Shown: piece after piece, positions 1 to 8,831 of the stretch
Numbering within the stretch: position 1 is the first letter of the stretch
How the letters are laid out: the number at the start of each line of letters is the position of its first letter
NCBI GenBank assembly: GCA_958430865.1
Contig: CAUDNR010004181.1
Coordinates: 1 to 49,435, forward strand
From: Entrophospora sp. SA101
Lineage: Eukaryota > Glomeromycota > Glomeromycetes > Entrophosporales > Entrophosporaceae
Reading direction: 5' to 3'
Length of the DNA: 49,435 nt
Made by a program: the position numbers and the translations under genes
Notes under the pieces: model-generated
What the model was told of the DNA's origin: nothing
What the model saw: only the letters and a program-made list of their open reading frames with translations
The model's database searches: none

Positions 1-40
1 AGTGGTTGCAATTACCTTTGCGACCACTTTTGCAACCATA
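1..40. repeat. Imperfect inverted repeat at window edge
   Basis: AGTGGTTGCAA at the very start is answered by TTGCGACCACT about 18 bases later, making a hairpin-capable inverted repeat, and TTGCAACCA follows. A related AGTGGTTGCGACAC occurs near 25393 in the intron of the RecQ-like pseudogene, so this may be the edge of a small dispersed element. The other end lies outside the window. Confidence 0.35.
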
Positions 41-65
41 CTTTTTCCTTTTTTGGATTACGGCA

Positions 66-386
66 CTAGTCTTTAGCCGTCTTGGAACGAGCAGGAAGCG
101 AATTATAGAAAGCCAACAATCCCTCTGTCAAACGAAAAGATACTTCTTTCCTTGGATTATTCTTTCGTTGATAAGTTAAAGTCATGCCATGTTGGTAAGC
201 ATGCAAAGCGGAACGGAAGAAATAACTTAGATTAGGGTGCTGATAATCACCGGCTAAATGTTGGCTAGCTACACAGCGAAAAGAGATTTTGCCTTGAATA
301 TTATTAGCAAATTCGTTTTTAGCGGTGTTTTTTTTGTTGGGAGGTAAATTTGACTGCTGCTTGGGACTCCTAATTAACTTTCTCAT
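66..386 (-). CDS. Small hypothetical protein, bacterial-style ORF (106 aa)
   Basis: An uninterrupted 106-residue reading frame without introns, rich in Lys, Arg, Asn and Ser. I do not recognise the family and see no signal peptide or membrane segment. Its start codon overlaps the stop of the ORF upstream on the same strand in an ATGA arrangement (383-386), which is typical of bacterial or plasmid genes and unusual for this genome. Base composition looks less AT-rich than the DNA to its right, and no poly-Asn or intron signals are seen. It could be a transferred fragment from an endosymbiont (Mollicutes-related endobacteria are known in these fungi) or an intronless mobile-element gene; the sequence alone does not decide. 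No clear Shine-Dalgarno sequence precedes the start. Confidence 0.45.
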   Translation of the reverse strand: MRKLIRSPKQQSNLPPNKKNTAKNEFANNIQGKISFRCVASQHLAGDYQHPNLSYFFRSALHAYQHGMTLTYQRKNNPRKEVSFRLTEGLLAFYNSLPARSKTAKD

Positions 387-646
387 ACTTGGCTAGAACT
401 AGTGCTTTTTGATTGATTTAAATAAAAAGATTGGGCACTGTTTTTGGATAAGGTAACACTAATGCGGTTAGTGGATTCAATATGTTTGGTGGAGACTGAA
501 AGGACACTAAAAGAGGTGTGGTCTTGGGTTAAAAAGGCTTTGAGGTCTGATTTAGATACTTGTTTGATTTGAGCCAGGTCATTCAATAGTTTTTTGGGTG
601 TTTTGGCTGATGATTTAAAACCGGTAGTTGTGTTACCATTACTACT
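383..646 (-). CDS. Truncated small ORF overlapping its neighbour by ATGA
   Basis: The frame reads to a stop at 383-385. The first ATG is at 586, but the same frame stays open upstream to about 646 with coding-like Ser/Thr/Lys-rich sequence (SNGNTTTGFKSSAKTPKKLL, then NDLAQIKQVSKSDLKAFL). The gene is therefore probably cut off by the junction with the hAT fragment that starts near 640. No domain is recognised. It shares strand and the ATGA overlap with the 106-aa ORF, as expected of a small bacterial-type operon. Function unknown. Confidence 0.4.
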   Translation of the reverse strand, partial: SSNGNTTTGFKSSAKTPKKLLNDLAQIKQVSKSDLKAFLTQDHTSFSVLSVSTKHIESTNRISVTLSKNSAQSFYLNQSKSTSSSQV

Positions 647-887
647 TTTTTATCCAAATTTAACAATTATTGTTAAAATAGCACTCCTTATACCTTTTTC
701 CAATGCACATGTTGAAAGAATATTTTCACAAACAAATTTGATAAAAAACAAATTGAGAAACAGAATGCATCTAGATACATTGAATAATCATTTACTAAAT
801 GGTCCAGATATTCAAGATTTTAATTTTGAAAAAGCATATGAACATTGGACAAATAAAAAAGTAAGAATAAATAGTTATTCAATATAA
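640..887 (+). pseudogene. hAT transposase C-terminal (dimerisation) fragment
   Basis: The frame ends with IPFSNAHVERIFSQTNLIKN followed by KLRNRMHLDTLNNHLL, the hallmark of the hAT-family C-terminal dimerisation domain (S/N-A-x-V-E-R-x-F-S ... K-N-x-L-R-N-x-M ... L). Only this end survives: sequence upstream of about 640 belongs to an unrelated minus-strand ORF, and no DDE core or BED finger is present. The last 33 bases (from 855) also begin the duplicated segment, so the left edge of the 11.5-kb duplication lies inside this fragment. Non-functional remnant. Confidence 0.75.
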
Positions 888-1067
888 ATTTTAAATTTTA
901 TAAATAGTTATTCAAATTTTAAAATTTTTTTTCATTAAAAAATTTTTTTGGTGATGATCAACAAATGTGCGCATTTTTTATGTAACACACGCGCCCGCAC
1001 ACAATTTCACACACTGGACACAAATATAAATGTGAATTGTATTATATACGCGTTTATTAAAATTTTT

Positions 1068-1170
1068 TTTGGCAATGATATTCAAGCCAATAAGATTCGA
1101 TTTTTGTGTGATATTTCGAAGGGAGTTCATCACAAAAATTAGCCAATGAAATCAAATGTCCACTATGCTT
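1068..1170 (-). pseudogene. Exon-like fragment conserved with 25078-25190
   Basis: On the minus strand this reads HSGHLISLANFCDELPSKYH then TKIESYWLEYHC, preceded by a splice-acceptor-like GCAAG. A diverged copy at 25078-25190 reads HSGHLISLAKFCDDLPSRYH then ATIKFYWLENHY, preceded by CCTAG. Similarity is visible at protein level in this strand and frame, suggesting an exon fragment of one repeated gene. No further exon could be traced. The same fragment recurs at 12611-12713 in the second copy of the duplication. Function unknown. Confidence 0.4.
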
Positions 1171-1803
1171 GCAAATAAACAATCCTCATTTAAAGAAACA
1201 TTTCATGCAAAAAAAGGATACCCTTACACTCCCTCTGACCTAGAGCACTTGACTAATAAGACTGCATTGTTTTTGCTAGATTATTTTCACCAAGTCTTCC
1301 AAAATATCAATGCTATCACCAGTACAACAAATAGCAAAAGCAAAAGCAAAAGGCAAGGAAAAAAGAAAAAGATAAATATAAAATACTAACTTGCTGTTTT
1401 AAACAAAGAGGTTGAAGTAAGATGCTTACCAACAGGTTACAGCGCTGGATTCCCTCCCTCGCCAGGTCTTTGTGATGATTGCCATAAAATTTTAGATGAA
1501 AATGGTGCTGGTACTGTATTGATTTGTGGTCATGGTTTTCACTGGCATTGCCATGGTAAAATGGAGTATACATGTTGACATTGTGAAGAGTACTATAAAA
1601 ATGGAATAAACAAAAATGTTAGTTCATTTTTGCATAGACTTGAAAAAGGTGTTGACACATTTACTGACAATGATGGAATTGAAGAAGTAGAAGAATCTCA
1701 AGAAGATTCAGAAGATAATATAGAAGTAGAACAACATTCACAAGAGAAACACAAAATTGCATCCAATTTACAAGATGCATTAGATTACGTAGATAAATGG
1801 TAG
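1156..1803 (+). pseudogene. RING-like zinc-finger protein, broken by two stops
   Basis: One frame runs from 1156 to the stop at 1801-1803 with two internal stops, TAA at 1387-1389 and TGA at 1576-1578. Between them is a RING/PHD-like cysteine-histidine pattern: CDDCHKILDENGAG, ICGHGFHWHCHGKMEYTC, then HCEEYYKNG. The tail is acidic (EEVEESQEDSEDN). The TGA falls between TGT and CAT-TGT, where an Arg CGA codon would keep the finger, so a CGA-to-TGA change is the simplest reading. The upstream part holds a Lys-rich stretch (KSKSKRQGKKKK). I infer it is the 3' part of a repeated lineage-specific gene. Both copies of the duplication carry the same stops, so inactivation precedes duplication. Confidence 0.6.
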
Positions 1804-2381
1804 CAAATTAATAATAACATATGTTTGAAAATTTATATTTTGTTAATTTACCTTTGAAATCAATAGCTTTCTTTGTTAAAAAATAAATATATACATGAAT
1901 TAGTACTCCATACTTCTTATTCATCTATATACTCATAAATTTTTATAAAATATCTAGTTAATTAATGTCATGTAATCATAATATTCACATTAATTTTTTA
2001 TGTCACTGATTCATAAACAACTTATCTTAGACTGAGAGCCATTTCCAAATTGTTCACACATTCACTGATTAACCAATGTATTCTTCATGTTTCTGCTTTA
2101 TCTAATACTTATTTAATATAAAAATTGCTTATAAGGTAAACTCCTTCAAACACTTGATCTGGAAATTTCAAAAAGTTGACGAAAGTATAAAGAACAATAT
2201 TAATAATAAATAAAAAAAATTTCTAAAATGCAATCAGGTGAATGATTAATTTTCATATATATTTTATTGTAAAAATTAATATAAATATTTGTGTAACATT
2301 TGTGGTCAAATTCAGACTTCCACTATACTTTTGTTGCAAGCATGCCCCATATATATATTCCAGGATAATGAGAGTTTAATA
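1804..2381. other. AT-rich intergenic, no gene seen
   Basis: About 580 bases downstream of two convergent gene ends. It holds only AT-rich sequence with short palindromes. The 10-bp insertion present only in copy 2 (13613-13622) falls here at about 2070. Confidence 0.6.
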
Positions 2382-4540
2382 TTAAATATTTTCATCTGAG
2401 GAGTAATCAATTCTCCAAATCCTTAAAGATGCATCATCTGAACAAGAAGCAATCTAAAAAAAAAAATAAAACAAATTTTTAAAATATTTTTTTTTTTAAA
2501 AAAAACCCCCATTGTGATGAATATGAATCTTACTATATCAAAGTCTTTTGACCAACTTAAACTTGTGACTTCATTATCATGACCTTTCAATACAATTGGA
2601 CTCACATCAGGATAATCTACTTCCCAAATATATATATTCTTGTCAGTTGATCCACAAGCAAGATATTGATCATTGGGTGAGATTGCCATCTTAACATAAA
2701 ATGATGAACATCGAAATTCTGGAGCAGTGAATCGAGTTAATGGTTCACCTAAATTCATTGAATCATACACATAAACACTAAAATAAAATACAATCAATAT
2801 GTAAATAAATATATATATATACTTTGTAGTCATTGTTAAAAAAAGACTTACTAATGATCGGTACTATTTGCATATAATTTTGAACCATCATTATCTATTA
2901 ATAAGGCTGATATACCTGTTTTTTAAAATTAGATCTTCAAATTAATTTTTTAAAATTATATGGATAATGTAAAGAAGAAATCAGATTTCTTACCATGAGG
3001 ACGTATTGCTGTAGCTCCACTAATTGATACTTGAACTGGGTTTGCATTCCTTAGACCAGAATGTTTTCTCAAATCCCAATATTTTATAATACTATCAAGT
3101 GCTCCTGATGATGCCAATAAATTTTCATCATGTTTTAAAAATTGCACTCCAGTAACACTACTTGTTGGTTTACTCCTTACAGGAAATGAGCAGGATTTTC
3201 TTCTCCTATGAGATTCTAATGAGTGTGCAAATTGTATGCTCATTGCAGGATTATAAAGCATTGCTCCAAAGTTTTGAAGCCCTACAGTCCTTATGTCCCA
3301 AATAAATATGTTACCATCTCTAGAAGCTGTTGACCATAAACATGGATTCAAGGTACTATAGCTTATAGATTTAATACTACATGTATGTCCACATAATATT
3401 GCTTTAGGTTGCTGAGATTCTACATCCCATAAACGTGCTGTTTGATCACCTGAGGCAGTAACCTTTAATTCAAAAAAATTAGATTTTTTGGGAATTTTCA
3501 TTAATGGCTTTAATTATTAGCATTTCATGATTTTTATATTTAAAAGTACCAAAGATTTATCATCATGGCTCCACATAATATCAAAGATTGCATTATCATG
3601 AGCACGGAATTCAATTCGAATCCGTTCTAAAAGTTAATTGATATTTTAAGATTATTATCAATTAATAATTGATACAAAAGATGTTATTATTGCTAATACT
3701 ACTAATACCACTGCTATTATATATATTTTTTATTAATTACCAGTTTCAACTGTATTATCATATCTTGTATCAATTAATCCTACTGTTCCTTCTTCGTCAG
3801 CTACTGCCAGATATTTTTTTTCATGTGCAACTTTTTAATAATAAATATTTAGTATTATAATTAAATAATTGAATTTGCTTTATCAAAATGACAATATTAT
3901 TAAGTATATATACCATTAGTAAATGAACAAGCAAATGGTGCAATTAATCCTTGTTCACCTGTGAATCTAAATGCATCCCTTTGATTATTTATAAAATCTT
4001 TCATTAAATAACGTGTTGATGCTTAATGTTAAAAATAATTGAATAATCAAATATTATTAATATTATTAATATTATTAATATTATTTATTATAAATAAATA
4101 AATAACATACAATTCCATCTTTTTGATGCTTGAACACTATAACCTCTTGGGTTTCCATAAAGCTCTCTATTATATAGAGCTATTATTGTGTTCAATCCCA
4201 TATAAGGTTTAACAGTCTTCTTAGTAAAAAAAGATATTTTATTCGCATCTTTATTATTATCACTATTGTTGGTAAATGAATTTCTTTCGTGTAATGTTGG
4301 AAAGGAAGTTTGTATTTGAGGGATAAATAAATCGTGTCTTATTCTTTTCATTGGTGGTATTTCATTAATGTCAGGAACAGTTTCTTTGTTATAAAGGTTA
4401 TTTTTGCTGCTGTTGTCAGCCCGAGATAATATATCTGTTAATGGAGTTCGTGGTGTTAAGTAAGAAAGAATACTATTATTATTGGCTTCAGCAGCATTTT
4501 TATATGATTGTCTTTTACGACGATGTATGTTTTCAGACAT
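2382..4540 (-). CDS. Cdt2/DTL-type WD40 protein, CRL4 substrate receptor (copy 1)
   Basis: Eight exons join in frame: 4540-4111, 4021-3914, 3830-3741, 3626-3550, 3462-2994, 2915-2852, 2777-2534, 2453-2382, giving 517 aa. The N-terminus (about 1-145) is basic, Asn/Ser-rich and probably disordered (RRKRQS; LTPRTPLTDIL). WD40 repeats follow: FACSFTNG, VADEEGTVGLIDTR, FRAHDNAIFDIMWSHDDKSL, TASGDQTARLWDVESQQPKA, CGHTCSIKSISYS, SRDGNIFIWDIR, SSGALDSIIKYWDLRK, CGSTDKNIYIWEVD, KGHDNEVTSLSWS, SCSDDASLRIWRID. Motif order matches the Cdt2/denticleless family, which brings Cdt1 and other PCNA-bound substrates to the CRL4 ubiquitin ligase in the nucleus. All introns are GT-AG and no stop interrupts it. 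It shares a short divergent promoter with the phosphoesterase gene. A second, apparently equally intact copy lies at 13935-16093. Confidence 0.85.
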
Positions 4541-4784
4541 TTTGTTTTGCGTAAATTAGTGTTGGAACACTTGTAGATATAATTAATTCAACGCGTATTA
4601 CGTTGTTATCCATTTTCTCGAAGTTTTATAAATTTTCTGTGGTAAGTGTCAAGGAGAATTTAATTAATTCGTGAAGGAAAGGATCTACATATTAATAGTA
4701 AAATTTCTGGATGACAAAGAATTTTTTTGATACATAATAATAATAATAATATTTGGTCAGGGGAAAATAATAAAATCTAAAAAA
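4541..4784. promoter_or_regulatory. Divergent promoter with ACGCGT box (Cdt2 / phosphoesterase)
   Basis: Only 244 bases separate the Cdt2 start from the phosphoesterase start. ACGCGT at 4591-4596 is a perfect MluI cell-cycle-box sequence about 51 bases upstream of the Cdt2 ATG; in fungi this box binds MBF and drives G1/S genes, which suits Cdt2. An ATA(ATA)n run precedes the phosphoesterase start. A site match alone does not prove use. Confidence 0.45.
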
Positions 4785-6146
4785 ATGAAGAATCATTTAA
4801 TAATATTAATTTGTTTTATGATAATAAGTTCTTGTACTTTTAATACAATATTATGTTCTCCTGATTTAGCTAGTGGAAAATATTTCGATAGGTAAAGAAT
4901 TCATTAATGTCATTTATGATTAATTATTATTAAAATAATATTCCTCTTCTTGTTATCATAGAGTTATTACAATTGTTTTAGAAAATACTGATTATACTGA
5001 AGCAATTAAAGATAAATATTTATCATACTTGGTAATAATAATAATTTTTTGGGAAATTTAAATATTATATATATGTACGTATGTATGTATGTATGTATGA
5101 GAGAGATTTATTAATATACTAGAAACTCATTCATTCATATTATGAAAGGCAAATCAGGGAATTTTATTATCAAATTTTCATGGAGTTTGGCATCCTTCAC
5201 AACCAAATTATATTGCAATGATCCGTGGTTCAAAAGGTGGTGTCGTAAGTAGAGTAATAATTTTATATGTGTTGTTTTAATATTTACGCAATTAATTAAA
5301 TGATTAATATATTTAATAGATTACAAATTTTTTGCAAGATGTTAACGGCCCTTCACTTCCGGAACTATTGGAGGCAGGAGGGATTTCATGGAAAGCATAT
5401 ATTGAAAATTATCCTGGTAATTAATTAATAATCATTATTATAATAATGACAGTAATGATAATATTAACAATATAGCAATTACATCATATTTATAGGTGGT
5501 GGATTTGTAGGAGAAGTGTCAGATGATAAATTATATTATCGTAAACATAATCCTTTCATTTCAATGACCAATATTAGAACTAACCCATCACTAATTAGCA
5601 AAATTGTGAATGCTGATCAATTAATAAATGATTTATCGTCATCAAACAATTCAATAATGATTCCTCAATATATATTTTATATGTATGTATTTAGTATATA
5701 TTTACCTTATTTTTCATTTGTTTATTGGTGGGAAATTTGTTTTTATATTAAGAATGTTATTAATTATAATTTTATTCCTTCACAACAAAAAAAGCCCTAA
5801 TATTAATAATAGTGGATTGAATACAAACATGAGTTTTTCTAGTGATTATTTGGAGAATCATTTAATGAACTTGATTAAACCTGTTCTATTAACAACCAAG
5901 ACACTCTTACTAATAACTTACTCAGAATCCAAAAATTATTTTGATCTTAACCTTGTCAATTACAATCACATTTACACCGTACTTATTGGTCCTAATGTAT
6001 TAAACCCTTATAAACATAAAGATGATCATAAATATAATCATTATAATATATTACCAACAATACAAAATAATTGGAATTTATCAAAATTGGGGACTGGAGA
6101 GGATCTAAATTTGACTCCTTTGGATGAATCTTTATTTAAAATATAA
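4785..6146 (+). CDS. Secreted phosphoesterase/acid-phosphatase family protein, altered catalytic residues (copy 1)
   Basis: Six exons (4785-4891, 4962-5031, 5149-5244, 5320-5416, 5496-5682, 5795-6146) join in frame to 302 aa. Residues 1 to about 25 form a signal peptide (a long hydrophobic run, then SSCTF). The body follows the phosphoesterase family (PF04185 type): FDRVITIVLENTDYTEA, HPSQPNYIAMIRGSKGG, IPQYIFYIPNINN and HIYTVLIGPN near the C-terminus. At places where the family usually has NDGHDT and FDE metal ligands, this protein has NNSGLNT and YSE, so catalysis is doubtful even though splicing and frame are intact. It would be secreted or wall-associated. It lies only 88 bases upstream of the biotin-protein ligase start on the same strand. 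The intron between exons 5 and 6 is partly open in frame, which could mislead gene finders. Confidence 0.75.
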
Positions 6147-6234
6147 TACATTAATTAAATTCTAATTTTAATAATTATTTTTCAAGTTTTTTTTTTAATT
6201 ACAAATCATTTTTGTGTCACAGTCGACTCGAAAT

Positions 6235-8659
6235 ATGTTAAAAAAATATTCATTTTCAAAAAATAATAAAATCATGAAAACAAATATTTTATTATTCAAC
6301 AAAAACACTGATAATGACACAGGTGCTATTAGTAAAAGAAATAATAGCAATGATTATATTGATGATGATTATAAAGATATCGAGAGAATAAAATTATTAT
6401 TAAAATCATACTTGAATAACTATGATATTAAAGATGTTAATTCAAAAGTTCTAATCAACGAACCTTGGTATAATACAACTGATTTATTAATTATACCAAA
6501 TAATAATAATAACAACAATAATAATTCATCATCATCATCATCTGATTTTCAAATAAATGATTATCATAGAAAAATTAAAAATTATGTTTATAATGAAGAT
6601 GGTAAGTATTTAGGAATTGGATTCGGTGCAGAAATTTTTTGTGGATTATCATCACCACAAACACATAATAACAATAATAGTGACCTTAAATTTTTTCTTG
6701 GTAATTATTGGAAAAAAAATTTATCATCATCTGTTAATGAAGATTTATCATTAATTTTAAATACTGAAAATAATAAAAAAATCAAAATCAAAAAAACTAA
6801 AATTTTAAATTCAATTGGATATTTTGAAAATACTTCAAAGTATTCAAATATTTCAACTATTGCATACATCAAAGAAAATGATGATGATGGCAAAAAGGAA
6901 CCTGTGATTATTAAATACAATAATATTGGAAAATGCAAAGTTATATTGAGTGGAATAGATTTATTTAATAATGATTTATATTCATTTGATGATAGATTAT
7001 TATTATTAAATTTAATATTTTCAGAACTTGGTCTAAAAACTTCTAATAATAATAACAAACAACAACAACAACAGCAACAAAATGATTCGATTGAATTGAG
7101 TACTACATTATATTTGGCATCTTTAAGACCTTCATTGATTGATTTATTGTTATACAATATTAAACCTTTATTGGATTCTTCTGGGAATTTAGAATTAATT
7201 AATAATGAAAAATTTCAATTAATTAGAAATATTAATGAGAAGAGTGAAAATGACAAAAAAATCATTATTTTATATAATGATGGTGATAATGATGACAAAG
7301 AAGTAAAATTTAAATATGACAATGATGAATTTTTCAATTTTAAAAAATTTTTTAATATTCTTTGTAATGAAAGAAGTTTATTAAGTAAAGGTGACAACAA
7401 TTTAGAATTTGGATCTATTTTATTATATGGTGAAGTAGTAACAAGTACTCAAACAATACTTGAAAGGTATTTTATCTTCCTAAAAATTGCCAAAAATGAT
7501 TAAATCCAATTAATAACTATTCTACCCCTTGTATATAGCAATCTCAAATTGAAAAAGAAGTTACCAAATGGATTTATTTTTTTAACTAATCGGCAAATTC
7601 AAGGTCGTGGACGTGGTAAAAATACATGGATTTCACCACTTGGTTGTTTACAATTCTCTTTCACCTTGAATCATTATGACAATCCTACAACTTCTGCGTC
7701 CGTAGTGTTCATACAATATTTATTATCATTAGCTATAGTGGAATCCATTAGAACCAAAGATGGTTATGAGGTAATTAGTTAATTATCATCAAGAATTTAA
7801 TGATAATAAAAAGGTTTTCATTTTTTTTTTTTTTATGAAATGAAATGAATGAATGATACAGGAGATTCCGTTAAGACTTAAATGGCCAAATGACATTTAT
7901 GCATTTATTGATGACAATGAATTTGTTAAAATAGGTGGTGTACTGGTAAATTCAAATTATATTAATAAAGAATATAAGCTGGTTATTGGTAAGTCACTGT
8001 TAAATTAATAAATAGGTTATTGTATTATATTATAATATATTCACATTAATAACTTACCCCAAGTCCTTTTAATATTTAATATAATTTTTTCGTTTTAGGA
8101 TGTGGGCTTAATGTAAATAATCAATATCCAACAATTTCAATTAATCAATTGATTGAGATTTACAATAAAAAAAACAAAAATGCTGAAGATTTGAAATTAT
8201 TTTCACAAGAAGAACTTTTAGCTATGATAATTGTAAAATTTGAATATTTTTATAAAGACTTTTGTAACTATGGCAAAGGATTTCGACCTTTCATTGATAT
8301 TTATTATAAAAGATGGTTACATGAGTAAGTTACTGATATTAATAATAATTTTATTACTTTTGTAAAAAATATTACTATTATTATAATTAAACTTTATTAT
8401 TTCTGGTAGGAATCAAATTGTAACATTAGAAACTTATAATAACCAAAGAGCAAAAATAATTGGTATAACTGAAGATTTTGGATTTTTAAAGGCAATTTTA
8501 TTAAATGGTAATAATGATGATGATGATAATAATAATATTAGTATGAACAATAGAAGCAGTATTAGTAGTAGTACTAGTAGCAGTACTAGCAATATTATTA
8601 CATTACAACCTGATGGAAATAGTTTTGATATGATGAAAAATATGATTTATAAAAAATAA
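6235..8659 (+). CDS. BPL1: Biotin-protein ligase (holocarboxylase synthetase), complete copy
   Basis: Five exons (6235-7466, 7539-7770, 7862-7988, 8099-8324, 8410-8659) give 688 aa, close to the roughly 690 aa of yeast Bpl1. The enzyme activates biotin with ATP and attaches it to Lys of carboxylases such as acetyl-CoA and pyruvate carboxylase. The N-terminal part resembles the glutamine-amidotransferase-like domain of fungal ligases (VLINEPWYNTTDLLIIP, YLGIGFGAEIFCG). The catalytic domain has GEVVTSTQTIL, the biotin-AMP loop GRGRGKN from residue 433, KWPND at 495-499 with the catalytic Lys, and IGGVLVNS. The end, TLQPDGNSFDMM, is the usual C-terminal SH3-like region. Runs of Asn, Ser and Gln (for example Asn9 followed by Ser6) interrupt the N-terminal half. 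The first in-frame ATG after a CACAG acceptor-like site was taken as start; a 5'-UTR intron is possible. Confidence 0.85.
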
Positions 8660-8831
8660 TAATAATTGGAATTTATTTAAATTTTTTTTTTTGCTAAAAG
8701 AGTTTTTGAAAATCACATTTTTGTTTTACCAGACAAGATATTGAATGAGCATATACAAATGAGAATGTAATGAATCAAAGAATTTTTTAATAAATTAGCC
8801 GTGTGAATTGGTTTGGATTGATATTATTATA

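Noticed and set aside
948..1142. 64-aa plus-strand ORF
   Set aside because: Overlaps the exon-like segment that is conserved on the minus strand; no coding signal on the plus strand.
1316..1573. 85-aa minus-strand ORF
   Set aside because: Antisense to the RING-like pseudogene, whose cysteine pattern gives stronger support to the plus strand.
3669..3860. Hydrophobic 63-aa plus-strand ORF
   Set aside because: Lies antisense over introns and exons of the Cdt2 gene; AT-rich chance frame, also at 15222-15413.
6705..7157. 150-aa minus-strand ORF with poly-Cys and poly-Leu runs
   Set aside because: Antisense shadow of the Gln/Asn repeats in biotin-protein ligase exon 1; the same applies to 18258-18710.
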